A DNA stretch of 47,887 nucleotides from Candidatus Adlerbacteria bacterium (GCA_903824155.1 CAIJVL010000035.1:1-47887); one strand, 5' to 3'. Positions 7,289 to 14,495 are shown, counted from the first letter of the stretch. Made by a program: numbers and translations. Notes: generated by a model not told the origin, from the sequence alone.

Positions 7289-7954
7289 TTAGTTGAGTTT
7301 CTTAAGGGCCTCGATAGCGGCGCGTGCGTTGTTAAGACCGTTTTTTGAACCCGAGTGGAGCTTGGCAACAATGTCAGTAATGCCGGCGAGCTCGAGTACC
7401 GGGCGTACCGATGAACCGGCAACCAAACCGCGGCCGCGTGCCGGCATGAGCAATACGACCGATGCGCAGTACTTAGCCTCTGTGTCGTAGGGAATGGAGT
7501 TATTTTTAGTGAGCGGCACGGTGATCATGTTTTTCTTGGCGTTGCGGACAGCCTTGTCGATTGCCAAAGTGGTATCGCCCGCCTTGCCCAAACCTACGCC
7601 TACTTTGCCCTTTTTGTTGCCGATGATTATGGCAACCGAGAAAGAGAAGCGGCGGCCGCCGGCAACCACGCGGGCTACGCGGCGGATGTTGATCATGCGC
7701 TGGTCATACTCGCTTTTGCGCTCGGGGCGGCGCGAGTTAGAGCGGTTGCCGCCCGGGCGGCCTCCAGCCCCGCCGCGGCCGCCTGCGCCCCCATGACCAC
7801 CAGAGCGGCGGTCAAGCGGGCGTCCGGCGCGGCGTGCCGCATCGGCAAAAGGCGTTGCTGCAGCCGGTGCCGCTGCAGTTGAGACAGCTTCAACAACCTC
7901 CGGTACTACCGGTGTCTCTTCAACTACTACATCTATATTTTCGTTATCAGCCAT
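7289..7954 (-). CDS. rpsE: 30S ribosomal protein S5 with RG-rich N-terminal extension
   Basis: S5 lies at the mRNA entry side of the small subunit and affects decoding accuracy. The conserved core begins near residue 80 with YDQRMINIRRVARVVAGGRR, then GNKKGKVGVGLGKAGD and the late GRGLVAGSSVRPVLELAGI. The first 80 residues are unusual: an acidic stretch, then a Gly/Arg-rich low-complexity segment (GGHGGAGGRGGAGGRPGGNR) resembling an RGG RNA-binding tail. Total length is 221 against about 166 in E. coli. Confidence 0.96.
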   Translation of the reverse strand: MADNENIDVVVEETPVVPEVVEAVSTAAAPAAATPFADAARRAGRPLDRRSGGHGGAGGRGGAGGRPGGNRSNSRRPERKSEYDQRMINIRRVARVVAGGRRFSFSVAIIIGNKKGKVGVGLGKAGDTTLAIDKAVRNAKKNMITVPLTKNNSIPYDTEAKYCASVVLLMPARGRGLVAGSSVRPVLELAGITDIVAKLHSGSKNGLNNARAAIEALKKLN

Positions 7955-7961
7955 ATATTAT

Positions 7962-8336
7962 TTAAAACTTCAATCCGCCTTCGCGTGCAGCCTCTGCAAG
8001 CATCGAGACCCGGCCAGTATAGCGGAAACCGCCGCGGTCGAACACTACCGTAGTAATCCCTGCTGCCTGTGCGCGTTTTGCCAAGTCCAGCCCCAGCGCT
8101 TTTGCGGCGTCCATCTTCTTCACTTCCTTTCCCTTCTTACCTTTTTCAGCAACTACTTTAGTGCTGCCTGCTACCAGCGTCTTGCCGGCAGTGTCGTCGA
8201 TTATCTGCGCGTGCAAGTAGCGGTTAGACTTGTAGACTGCCAAGCGGGGGCGCTCGGAGGTACCCGCAACCTTGGCGCGGATGCGCGCGTGACGGCGCTG
8301 GTGGTTTTCTGCGTTTTTAATAGTTTTAGTAGACAT
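7962..8336 (-). CDS. rplR: 50S ribosomal protein L18
   Basis: L18 brings 5S rRNA into the large subunit. The 124-residue product contains RRHARIRAKVAGTSERPRLA near the N-terminus, NRYLHAQIIDDTAGKTL in the centre, and the C-terminal VVFDRGGFRYTGRV block typical of L18. Length is normal. It sits between rplF and rpsE, with 6- and 7-base gaps. Confidence 0.96.
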   Translation of the reverse strand: MSTKTIKNAENHQRRHARIRAKVAGTSERPRLAVYKSNRYLHAQIIDDTAGKTLVAGSTKVVAEKGKKGKEVKKMDAAKALGLDLAKRAQAAGITTVVFDRGGFRYTGRVSMLAEAAREGGLKF

Positions 8337-8342
8337 ACAGGT

Positions 8343-8876
8343 TTATGCGGCTTTCTTGCCCTGCTTGCGGCGGATAACCTCGCCCTCGTAACGGATACCC
8401 TTGCCTTTGTACGGCTCTGGCTTCTTAAGAGCGCGGATGTTTGCGGCAAACTGGCCGACCGCTTCTTTGTCAAAACCCTCAATAGTAAGAGTTCCTTTGT
8501 CTGCCTTAACAGCCAAACCCTCGGGAATCGCTACCTTTACGGGGTGTGAGAAGCCAAGCGCGAGGTTAAGCGTTTTACCCTGGACATCCCACTTGTAACC
8601 GACGCCTTCAACAAGCAGCTTTTTAGAAAAGCCTTTGGTGACGCCCTCGAGCATATTCATGATATGCGAAGCGTACGTACCAACGAGTGCCTGAGCCTCT
8701 TTAGACTCGCCCTTTTTGGCAACCTGTACGCCTTCCTTCCCTACCTCGATAGAGATAAGGCGGTGGGCAGGCTTAACCAACGTGCCCTTGGGGCCTTTGA
8801 CGCGCACCTCCATTGCCGAGACGGTAACCTCGGTTGAAGGCGGCATTGCAATTGGGCGTTTAGCTAAGCGTGACAT
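8343..8876 (-). CDS. rplF: 50S ribosomal protein L6
   Basis: L6 contacts the sarcin-ricin loop and the GTPase centre of the large subunit. The 177-residue product starts MSRLAKRPIAMPPSTEVTVS and shows VKGPKGTLVKPAHRL, GVTKGFSKKLLVEGVGYKWD and the C-terminal signature PEPYKGKGIRYEGEVIRRKQ. Its two tandem alpha/beta domains have the normal length. Confidence 0.97.
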   Translation of the reverse strand: MSRLAKRPIAMPPSTEVTVSAMEVRVKGPKGTLVKPAHRLISIEVGKEGVQVAKKGESKEAQALVGTYASHIMNMLEGVTKGFSKKLLVEGVGYKWDVQGKTLNLALGFSHPVKVAIPEGLAVKADKGTLTIEGFDKEAVGQFAANIRALKKPEPYKGKGIRYEGEVIRRKQGKKAA

Positions 8877-8891
8877 ATATTTTTGAATGAT

Positions 8892-9278
8892 TTACCAGAT
8901 TTCGAACAGGGCTTCTCCGCCGACACGCTTAACCATGGCCTCTTTGCCGGTCAAGATTCCTGCCGGAGTCGAGAGGACCAAAAGACCATGGCCCCGCTTG
9001 ACCGGCTTAACGTCGCGGACACCAAGGTACATGCGGCGACTAGGCTTAGAGATGCGCTTAAAGCCTCCAAAGGCCGGACGGTTGTTTTTGTACACAAGAC
9101 CGATGGTAAAGTTGATGTCTTTAGACTTCTTATCTACTTCGCCAATGTAGCCCTCGCGGGCGAGGATGTCGGCAATAGCGAGCTTGATCTGCGAGCGCGG
9201 CAAGGTAACGCGGGCTTTGCCCACCATAGAGGCGTTTTGGAGGCGCACAAGCATGTCTGAAATAGGGTCGTTTACCAT
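8892..9278 (-). CDS. rpsH: 30S ribosomal protein S8
   Basis: S8 is a core assembly protein that binds helix 21 of 16S rRNA and in E. coli represses the spc operon. The true start is MVNDPISDMLVRLQNASMVG at 9278; the longer frame to 9365 overlaps rpsN. The C-terminal family signature RGHGLLVLSTPAGILTGKEA is present. 128 residues, normal length. It begins four bases after the rpsN stop codon. Confidence 0.96.
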   Translation of the reverse strand: MVNDPISDMLVRLQNASMVGKARVTLPRSQIKLAIADILAREGYIGEVDKKSKDINFTIGLVYKNNRPAFGGFKRISKPSRRMYLGVRDVKPVKRGHGLLVLSTPAGILTGKEAMVKRVGGEALFEIW

Positions 9279-9282
9279 AAAA

Positions 9283-9468
9283 TTACCAAGATGATTTGCG
9301 AATACCCGGGATAAGGCCCTCGTTAGCAGCCTCGCGGAAGCAGGCGCGGCACATACCAAAGTCACGCATAAAGGCGCGCTTGCGGCCGCAGCGGAAGCAG
9401 CGGTTAACTACGCGGGACTTAAATTTGGGCGGGCGGTTTGACCGCGCTACGGTTGATTTTTTTGCCAT
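9283..9468 (-). CDS. rpsN: 30S ribosomal protein S14, zinc-binding type
   Basis: A short (61-residue) zinc-ribbon S14 (type Z) found in the small-subunit head. The four cysteines appear as CFRCGRKRAFMRDFGMCRAC, and the protein ends in PGIRKSSW as in other type Z proteins. It is the first gene of the downstream half of the spc operon because rplE, its normal upstream neighbour, lies 1.8 kb away behind inserted genes. Its own promoter lies at 9566-9594. Confidence 0.97.
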   Translation of the reverse strand: MAKKSTVARSNRPPKFKSRVVNRCFRCGRKRAFMRDFGMCRACFREAANEGLIPGIRKSSW

Positions 9469-9558
9469 TGTAATGGTTTACCCCTGTTTTTCCTTTGGGG
9501 TTACGATTCTGACGGTTCCCCATAGGGGCCTATCAGAAAAAAGGAGCCTTGTGAGGCG
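9469..9558 (-). promoter_or_regulatory. rpsN operon leader with terminator-like hairpin
   Basis: A transcript starting near 9559 has about 90 untranslated bases. It first forms GCCT-CACA-AGGC followed by TCCTTTTTT, a short terminator-like hairpin, and then a CCCC-TAT-GGGG hairpin flanked by complementary CTGA/TCAG. This layout is compatible with attenuation or binding of a ribosomal protein, but the first stem is only four base pairs. Confidence 0.4.
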
Positions 9559-9565
9559 TAGAGGG

Positions 9566-9594
9566 ATACTACCACAGCCATTTGGAGAGCGCAA
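9566..9594 (-). promoter_or_regulatory. Promoter of the rpsN-secY segment
   Basis: TTGCGC (9589-9594), 17-base spacer, TAGTAT (9566-9571) on the minus strand. It lies inside the inserted region, and explains how the downstream spc genes are transcribed after the break. Confidence 0.65.
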
Positions 9595-9654
9595 ACTTCC
9601 CGACTTCATGTAGATAAAGGGGTTGACTGGCCTAGGGTTTTTGTCCTCTCCTTA

Positions 9655-9683
9655 TTGACATGCAACCATTTTCAGGTTAAACT
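9655..9683 (+). promoter_or_regulatory. Promoter of the 84-residue orphan
   Basis: TTGACA (9655-9660), 17-base spacer, TAAACT (9678-9683) on the plus strand, 46 bases before the gene. It is among the best consensus matches in the window. Confidence 0.7.
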
Positions 9684-9728
9684 CGTATAGGAATAAGGAT
9701 AGCCCTGAAACAAAGACGGAGTAGACCA

Positions 9729-9983
9729 TTGTCCCCTGAGGAAAACCAGAATACCCCTCCTCTCCCCCCAGGCTTTGCCTACGGAGAGGATCTCAGCCTG
9801 AAAGAGTTAGCCATTGAAGCCATCGTGAGTGGCCTCAGAGCTACTCTCACAGAAACTCTGAAGGAAAACGAAACAATTCCGCCAGATGCTGAGCTCAGAC
9901 GCATGGCTGAAACGCAGTATGCCAAGTCGATCAAGAATGGTCTCGACGACCATCTTGGTACCGGCGTACTCCCCAAAAACTAG
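9729..9983 (+). CDS. Orphan 84-residue soluble protein in the rpsN/rplE break
   Basis: The frame starts with TTG (9729), nine bases after a GGAG ribosome site and behind a strong promoter, and ends 17 bases before a terminator. The product has a proline-rich head (NTPPLPPGFAYGEDLSLKEL) and then two predicted amphipathic helices (AIEAIVSGLRATLTETLKE and DAELRRMAETQYAKSIKNGL). No membrane segment or catalytic motif is visible, and I recognise no family. It is oriented against the ribosomal operon it interrupts. Confidence 0.6.
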   Translation: MSPEENQNTPPLPPGFAYGEDLSLKELAIEAIVSGLRATLTETLKENETIPPDAELRRMAETQYAKSIKNGLDDHLGTGVLPKN

Positions 9984-10000
9984 TCCTTTCGTTCAAAATC

Positions 10001-10048
10001 AAAAACCCGCGCCATTCACTTGGTCGCGGGTTTTTTCTTTTCTATTTT
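10001..10048 (+). terminator. Terminator, first copy of a 48-bp direct repeat
   Basis: The stem AAAACCCGCG / CGCGGGTTTT with loop CCATTCACTTGGT is followed by TTTTTTCTTTTCTAT. The whole block, including the long non-palindromic loop, recurs at 11243-11290 with one substitution and one missing T. That degree of identity points to duplication rather than chance similarity of terminators. Confidence 0.85.
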
Positions 10049-10095
10049 TGAAATTCGTATACACTGGCAGCAGACAAATCCTTGGAGTAGTACAA

Positions 10096-10386
10096 ATGAA
10101 ATGTGATTACATGTTGCCAAGAGCCGAACATCCGCTTGTGGCATGGGAAGAGCCTTTACCCTCTTGTTTGCTCGAAGAGGGACATGAGGACTATCATCTC
10201 ATCCTTACGAGCAGCGGGTGGTACCTATTTTATCCCTACACAGAGTCGTGTGGGGATGACTGCGAGTGTGCCCAAGACACCGACTGTACCAACTACGAAT
10301 GCTTTACTTGGTGCAAAATATCCAACGCCGAAGCGCAGCAGTTGCTCAATCCGCTGAAAGCCAAAAAACCAAAACGGAGCCCCTAA
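10096..10386 (+). CDS. Cysteine-rich 96-residue orphan
   Basis: The ATG at 10096 follows GGAG by eight bases. The centre is cysteine-dense: CGDDCECAQDTDCTNYECFT then WC, with further Cys near residues 3 and 24. This suggests a metal site or disulfides, although no signal peptide is visible. The segment EDYHLILTSSGWYLFYPYTE looks like beta strands, and the tail is basic (KAKKPKRSP). The stop codon falls in the loop of the following terminator, a sign of tight packing. No family is recognised. Confidence 0.6.
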   Translation: MKCDYMLPRAEHPLVAWEEPLPSCLLEEGHEDYHLILTSSGWYLFYPYTESCGDDCECAQDTDCTNYECFTWCKISNAEAQQLLNPLKAKKPKRSP

Positions 10387-10400
10387 AGGCTCCGTTTTTT
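10371..10400 (+). terminator. Intrinsic terminator overlapping the stop codon
   Basis: An 11-bp stem AAAACGGAGCC / GGCTCCGTTTT with loop CCTAAA that contains the TAA stop of the cysteine-rich gene, followed by a T run. Confidence 0.85.
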
Positions 10401-10461
10401 CTATATTAAATTTCGATTCAGCAGAATCGCCTACTGGGTTATTTTTTGAAGGGCGGGTTGC

Positions 10462-10496
10462 AAAAAAGAAAACCGGCTGCTTGTAAGCGGCCGGCT
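10462..10496 (-). terminator. Terminator of the membrane-protein pair
   Basis: On the minus strand AGCCGGCCGCTT-ACA-AGCAGCCGGTT forms a stem of about nine pairs with one bulge, followed by TTTTCTTTTTT. It lies 16 bases after the stop of the 47-residue ORF. Confidence 0.75.
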
Positions 10497-10511
10497 ATTT
10501 GTTTAGTTGGG

Positions 10512-10655
10512 CTAAAGCCAACCCAAATTGTGAGCAATAAGGACTACCGCACAAACTGAGCCTATAATCGGCCCAATCCAAGCGCTCTTATCCTTTCGGA
10601 TTTCCGGAAAGCTCTCAGCTTCCGGATAGAGAAGATAGGATATTATTTCTCGCAT
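10512..10655 (-). CDS. 47-residue single-helix membrane microprotein
   Basis: The frame from ATG 10655 has a GGGAG ribosome site eight bases upstream. The product begins MREIISYLLYPEAESFPEIR, then a polar KDKSAW turn and one hydrophobic helix (IGPIIGSVCAVVLIAHNLGW). It starts 18 bases after the stop of the 164-residue membrane protein and is followed by a terminator, so the two form an operon. No family is recognised; the length is below usual gene-calling limits. Confidence 0.55.
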   Translation of the reverse strand: MREIISYLLYPEAESFPEIRKDKSAWIGPIIGSVCAVVLIAHNLGWL

Positions 10656-10673
10656 TATATTTCTCCCGCAGAG

Positions 10674-11168
10674 TTAGAGGAACAACAGCCGCATCGCTCT
10701 CAAAGTCAGAAAGAGCGAATAGATTAGGCCAAAGTAGAACCCTATCGTTATTATACCGGAAATCCTGAAGATCATCGGTAGGCGAACTCTGTTTTTAAGC
10801 GCAGTAAATGCTCCTCGCTCAATATCAAGTATTGCTTCAAGCTCTGCACCGCGGAGAATAAGTGCAGTTGTTTGGTTTCTGATACCCAGATCCGTGCTGT
10901 ATATACCTAGCACGAGCAGCATACCTAAGCCAGCCGCCAAAAATCCAGCGACCGGATCCTCTGGAGCAGGATGTGGAGTAAACAGCCTGTTTTGAATTAT
11001 AGGCAACGCTGTGCGATACACATTAAACAATCCTGCTGCGATTGGCAGAGCTGCTCCCAAAACTGCAAAGCGCAGGCCTTGGAAGAAATGTAGGTCCGGA
11101 AATAGCAGACCATATTCTGTTCGGAACGTAGCCAACTGTTCTTTATGCTCTTCCCATCGGTCCGACAT
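10674..11168 (-). CDS. Orphan membrane protein, about 164 residues
   Basis: The start MSDRWEEHKEQLATFRTEYG at 11168 is set by AGAGGAGG five bases upstream. Three to four hydrophobic segments are visible: LRFAVLGAALPIAAGLFNVY, VAGFLAAGLGMLLVLGIYST and ISGIITIGFYFGLIYSLFLT. Between the second and the last is a soluble helix-rich stretch with RNQTTALILRGAELEAILDI. The layout resembles small bacterial helical membrane proteins of unknown function. It has its own consensus promoter. Confidence 0.65.
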   Translation of the reverse strand: MSDRWEEHKEQLATFRTEYGLLFPDLHFFQGLRFAVLGAALPIAAGLFNVYRTALPIIQNRLFTPHPAPEDPVAGFLAAGLGMLLVLGIYSTDLGIRNQTTALILRGAELEAILDIERGAFTALKNRVRLPMIFRISGIITIGFYFGLIYSLFLTLRAMRLLFL

Positions 11169-11196
11169 TTCAACCTCCTCTGATTCGTCTAAACGT

Positions 11197-11225
11197 AGAA
11201 TACCACAAATATTTAGAAATGCCAA
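11197..11225 (-). promoter_or_regulatory. Promoter of the membrane-protein pair
   Basis: TTGGCA (11220-11225), 17-base spacer, TATTCT (11197-11202) on the minus strand, 29 bases before the start codon. Confidence 0.7.
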
Positions 11226-11242
11226 TAGTCTTTCCTCATAAG

Positions 11243-11290
11243 AAAAACCCGCGCCATTCACTTGGTCGCGAGTTTTTCTTTTCTATATTT
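11243..11290 (-). terminator. Terminator after rplE, second copy of the direct repeat
   Basis: Near-identical to the block at 10001-10048 (same stem and same CCATTCACTTGGT loop). Here it is the first signal after the rplE stop codon and would end the rpsS-rplE transcript, separating it from rpsN. Confidence 0.8.
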
Positions 11291-11296
11291 TAAAAA

Positions 11297-11836
11297 TTAC
11301 TTTTTGAAGGGAAAGCCCAAGTGGGAGAGGTAGGCTTTTGCTTCAGTCTTATTCTTTGCGGTAGTGACTACGGTTGCCGCCATGCCAAAGACGTCTTTAA
11401 TTTCTTCATCGGCAGTCTCGGGAAATACGATGTGCTCTTTAATGCCAAGGGAGTAGTTGCCCATCTCATCGATACCTGTAGTGCCAATGCCTTTAAAGTC
11501 TTTAGTGCGAGGAAGCGCGATGTGCACGAGGCGGTTAAGAAAGTCCTCGGCGCGCTTGCCGCGCAAGGTTACCTGGTAGCCTATCTTGTCGCCAATGCGG
11601 GTCTTGTAGGTAGCGATAGATTTCTTGGCGCCGCGGCTTGCCGGCTTTTGGCCGGTAATTTTAGCCAAGCGGTTGGCAACCAAATCTACCTTGCCTTTGT
11701 CCTTGGTCATCTTGCCGACGCCGACCGAAATAACTACCTTCTCCACCTTGGGGACCTGCATGCGGTTAGTCCACTTAAAGTCACCTTTAAGCGTATCAAA
11801 CGCACTCTTCTGTTGTTCTTGTATAAGTTTAGGCAT
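11297..11836 (-). CDS. rplE: 50S ribosomal protein L5
   Basis: L5 binds 5S rRNA and contacts the P-site tRNA. 179 residues, normal length, with the family blocks MQVPKVEKVVISVGVG, ITGQKPASRGAKKSIATYK, VTLRGKRAEDFLNRLVHIAL and GIKEHIVFPE. It is the last gene of its sub-operon: instead of rpsN, a terminator and inserted genes follow. Confidence 0.97.
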   Translation of the reverse strand: MPKLIQEQQKSAFDTLKGDFKWTNRMQVPKVEKVVISVGVGKMTKDKGKVDLVANRLAKITGQKPASRGAKKSIATYKTRIGDKIGYQVTLRGKRAEDFLNRLVHIALPRTKDFKGIGTTGIDEMGNYSLGIKEHIVFPETADEEIKDVFGMAATVVTTAKNKTEAKAYLSHLGFPFKK

Positions 11837-11846
11837 GGTAGTTCAG

Positions 11847-12128
11847 TTACTTTGCTGCTTTCTTGGCAGTCTTTTCTTTCTTGGCAGACTTCTCCTTCTT
11901 GGAATCCTTAAGGTTTACATTGCTTGCGTGTATCGGAAAGTGCTTGTCGATTATCTGTCCTGCGTGGCCTTCGCGGCGGGCCTTTTGGTGCTTCTTCTTC
12001 ATACCAACGCCCTCAACGAGGACCATTGCAAGCTTGGGAAACACCTCAAGCACTTTGCCTGACTTCCCCTTTTCATTACCGGCAAGTACCACTACGGTGT
12101 CACCTTTTTTTACATGTAAAGTGTTCAT
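11847..12128 (-). CDS. rplX: 50S ribosomal protein L24
   Basis: L24 initiates large-subunit assembly through a KOW domain. The true start MNTLHVKKGDTVVVLAGNEK at 12128 gives 93 residues; a longer frame to 12329 runs inside rplN. The KOW motif KGDTVVVLAGNEKGKSGKVL and the KKKHQKARREGHAG segment are clear. The C-terminus carries an added Lys/Ala repeat (SKKEKSAKKEKTAKKAAK). Confidence 0.96.
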   Translation of the reverse strand: MNTLHVKKGDTVVVLAGNEKGKSGKVLEVFPKLAMVLVEGVGMKKKHQKARREGHAGQIIDKHFPIHASNVNLKDSKKEKSAKKEKTAKKAAK

Positions 12129-12132
12129 AGTG

Positions 12133-12513
12133 TTATACGACTTCAGGCGCGCGAGAAATAATCGTCTGGTAGCCAAGCTCTTGGAGCTCGCGCGGTATCG
12201 GGCCAAAGATGCGTCCTGCCTTCGGCTCTTTTTTGTCCTTGCCGGAGGTCTCCAAAATAACCACGGCGTTTTCGTCAAAGCGGATGTACGAGCCGTCCTT
12301 GCGGCGGAAAGGCTTCTTTTGGCGAACAACGACGGCCTTCAAAATATCTTTCTTCTTAACGGCCTTGCGCGGCTCGGCGGTTTGTACCGAAAGCACCACC
12401 ACCTCGCCGATTTCTGCATAGCGCTTGTGCGATGATCCGGGAATCTTGAAGATGCGGCCGATTTTGGCGCCGGTGTTGTCTGCTATTACGACTAGTGAGC
12501 GATCTTGAATCAT
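12133..12513 (-). CDS. rplN: 50S ribosomal protein L14
   Basis: L14 forms part of the bridge to the small subunit. The 126-residue product starts MIQDRSLVVIADNTGAKIGR and contains RKDGSYIRFDENAVVIL and the C-terminal GRIFGPIPRELQELGYQTII. Length and motifs are normal. It lies between rpsQ and rplX. Confidence 0.97.
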   Translation of the reverse strand: MIQDRSLVVIADNTGAKIGRIFKIPGSSHKRYAEIGEVVVLSVQTAEPRKAVKKKDILKAVVVRQKKPFRRKDGSYIRFDENAVVILETSGKDKKEPKAGRIFGPIPRELQELGYQTIISRAPEVV

Positions 12514-12520
12514 ATATTTA

Positions 12521-12766
12521 TTATGCGAAAACGATTTCGAACGACTTAAGCTTTGACAGCGGGCGGCATGAGCGGATTACCACAACCTCGCCCTCCTTGG
12601 CCTTGTTGCCCGGATTGTGTGCGTGGTAGCGCTTGGTGATCTTCATGTACTTCTTGTACTTGGGGTGCTTTACGTAGCGCGAAACTGCCACGACCGCCGT
12701 ATCGGTCATTTTGTCGGACATTACCGTGCCGCGAAGTATTTTCTTGTGTGCAATTTTAGTTTCCAT
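12521..12766 (-). CDS. rpsQ: 30S ribosomal protein S17
   Basis: A primary 16S rRNA-binding protein with an OB fold. 81 residues, with RGTVMSDKMTDTAVVAVSRY, HPKYKKYMKITKRYHAHNPG and GEVVVIRSCRPLSKLKSFEI, all characteristic. It follows rpmC by four bases. Confidence 0.96.
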   Translation of the reverse strand: METKIAHKKILRGTVMSDKMTDTAVVAVSRYVKHPKYKKYMKITKRYHAHNPGNKAKEGEVVVIRSCRPLSKLKSFEIVFA

Positions 12767-12770
12767 ATAT

Positions 12771-12971
12771 TTATTTCGCTACCGCTTTACGCGCATTAGT
12801 TTCGGTCAAAGCGCGGGCGATCTCCTTGCGGATAGTGCGCGCCTCTTTAACGTTGTGGTTTTTACTCCCCGAAGCATTAAAGCGCAATGTGCGCAATGCT
12901 TCGCGCTTCTCGCTGACAAACTTAGCGAGATCCTTGGAGTCATGATTAGTGAAATTAGTTTTCTTAGCCAT
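12771..12971 (-). CDS. rpmC: 50S ribosomal protein L29
   Basis: A helical protein at the peptide exit tunnel that docks trigger factor and SRP. The 66-residue product has a short N-terminal extension and then LAKFVSEKREALRTLRFNAS and the family ending HNVKEARTIRKEIARALTET. It sits between rplP and rpsQ, as expected. Confidence 0.93.
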   Translation of the reverse strand: MAKKTNFTNHDSKDLAKFVSEKREALRTLRFNASGSKNHNVKEARTIRKEIARALTETNARKAVAK

Positions 12972-12979
12972 ATATTTGT

Positions 12980-13402
12980 TTATGCGTGGCGCGAGACAAC
13001 CTTTGCCTTAAGCGGAAGCTTCTTAGCGGCGTTGTTAAGTGCAGCTACAGCAGTCTTGTCATCGACACCGTCTACCTCAAACAAGATGCGTCCCGGCCAG
13101 ATCTCCACCTCGTATCCTACCGGGTCGCCCTTACCCTTGCCGAGCTTTACCTCCGGCGGCTTTTGGGTAAAAGGCTTGTCAGGAAATACGCGCAGCCACA
13201 TCTTGCCGGTCTTGCCCATTGAGCGGACGATAACCTTGCGAGCGCTCTCAAGCTGGTTAGAGCGTACGCGTGCCGGCGTCGTTGCCTTAAGGCCATGCGA
13301 GCCAAAGGCAATGGTAATGCCGCGGGTTGCGATTTTTACCTTTTTAGGGTTGTGGCGCATCGTGTGCCACTTGCGGAATTTTACTTTCTTAGGGGTCAAC
13401 AT
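12980..13402 (-). CDS. rplP: 50S ribosomal protein L16
   Basis: L16 shapes the A-site tRNA elbow contact of the large subunit. 140 residues, starting MLTPKKVKFRKWHTMRHNPK, with GSHGLKATTPARVRSNQLES, RKVIVRSMGKTGKMWLRVFP and PGRILFEVDGVDDKTAVAAL. The KGKGDPVGYEVEIWPGRILF region is well conserved. Confidence 0.96.
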   Translation of the reverse strand: MLTPKKVKFRKWHTMRHNPKKVKIATRGITIAFGSHGLKATTPARVRSNQLESARKVIVRSMGKTGKMWLRVFPDKPFTQKPPEVKLGKGKGDPVGYEVEIWPGRILFEVDGVDDKTAVAALNNAAKKLPLKAKVVSRHA

Positions 13403-13407
13403 AAAAA

Positions 13408-14085
13408 TTATTTGGCGTCTTTCTTGGTTTGCTTATCGGCAAAGACTTCGCCTTTGTAGATCCACACCTTGATGCCGATTACGCCAAGCGGCAAGTTTGC
13501 GCGCTCGCGGTAAAAGTCGATATCCGAGCGGAAGGTCTGCAGCGGTACGCGGCCTTTCTTAAGAGTCTCAACGCGCGACATAGAGCCGCCGCCGAGCATG
13601 CCGCCCAAAGTGATGCGTACGCCTTTTACATCGCGGTTAGCCATTACCTTTTCGATAGTTTGTTTGAGTACGCGGCGAAATGGCATGCGCTTCTCGAGTC
13701 CTTCGGCAACCATGTACGCCACAATTGCAGCTGAAGATTCCGGTGAGCGAATCTCCTCGATATCAAGCTTTACTTCCGGTACCGATGCGCCCTTAGAAGC
13801 AAGGAAAGTAGTGATCTTGTTTTTGAGTTTGATAGAACCCTCGCCCGAGCGGCCGATGATAACGCCGGGGCGCGAGGTCTTGATGATGACGCGCAAATTG
13901 CCATTGCCGCGCTCAAGTTCGATACCGCCAATGTACATGCCGCGCAGCTCGCGGTACAAGAACTCGCGCAAAAGGATGTCCGCACGCAGGTACTCTTGGT
14001 ACTGCTTGCCCTGCGCATACCAACGATGCCTCCAGTCGCGGAGGATGCCAAGGCGGTGTGCAAATGGATGTACAACTTTAGACAT
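13408..14085 (-). CDS. rpsC: 30S ribosomal protein S3
   Basis: S3 lines the mRNA entry tunnel and acts as a helicase aid. 225 residues with the N-terminal domain, the KH motif (SRPGVIIGRSGEGSIKLKNK) and the C-terminal signature VKGVRITLGGMLGGGSMSRV. It ends in a Lys-rich tail (DKQTKKDAK). It follows rplV by eight bases. Confidence 0.97.
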   Translation of the reverse strand: MSKVVHPFAHRLGILRDWRHRWYAQGKQYQEYLRADILLREFLYRELRGMYIGGIELERGNGNLRVIIKTSRPGVIIGRSGEGSIKLKNKITTFLASKGASVPEVKLDIEEIRSPESSAAIVAYMVAEGLEKRMPFRRVLKQTIEKVMANRDVKGVRITLGGMLGGGSMSRVETLKKGRVPLQTFRSDIDFYRERANLPLGVIGIKVWIYKGEVFADKQTKKDAK

Positions 14086-14093
14086 AAATATAA

Positions 14094-14486
14094 TTAGATG
14101 GTGGCGACTTCTTCGGTTTTAACTGCTTCTACTTTCTTTCCCTTTGTTTTCTTTACCGTTTCAGGGCGCTTGGTAAGACCCATCGTAATGGTGCTCGACT
14201 TCTTGCGGATAGGCGCCGAGCGGCCGCGTGCGCGAGGCATCATGCGCTTAAAGACTACGCCGCTGTTAACCTGGATAGTTGAAATGATGACTTCGCGCGA
14301 GGAAAGTCCCGAGTTTGAAACAGCCGACTCTATCAGCTTGATCATCGGCTCAGAGCCGCGCTTAGGGAGCGTGGCCAACAGGTTGATAGCGTGCTCGGCC
14401 GTCTTGCCGCGCACCAAATCTGCAAGCAGGCGCACCTTGCGGGGCGACTGGCGGTAGTTTTTAAGTTTTGCAGATGCATCAGCCAT
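14094..14486 (-). CDS. rplV: 50S ribosomal protein L22
   Basis: L22 reaches into the exit tunnel with a long beta-hairpin. The 130-residue product has LKNYRQSPRKVRLLADLVRG, the helix KTAEHAINLLATLPKRGSEP, and the hairpin region FKRMMPRARGRSAPIRKKSS. A Lys/Glu/Val-rich tail of about 18 residues extends beyond the usual end. Confidence 0.96.
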   Translation of the reverse strand: MADASAKLKNYRQSPRKVRLLADLVRGKTAEHAINLLATLPKRGSEPMIKLIESAVSNSGLSSREVIISTIQVNSGVVFKRMMPRARGRSAPIRKKSSTITMGLTKRPETVKKTKGKKVEAVKTEEVATI

Positions 14487-14495
14487 ATAATTGTT

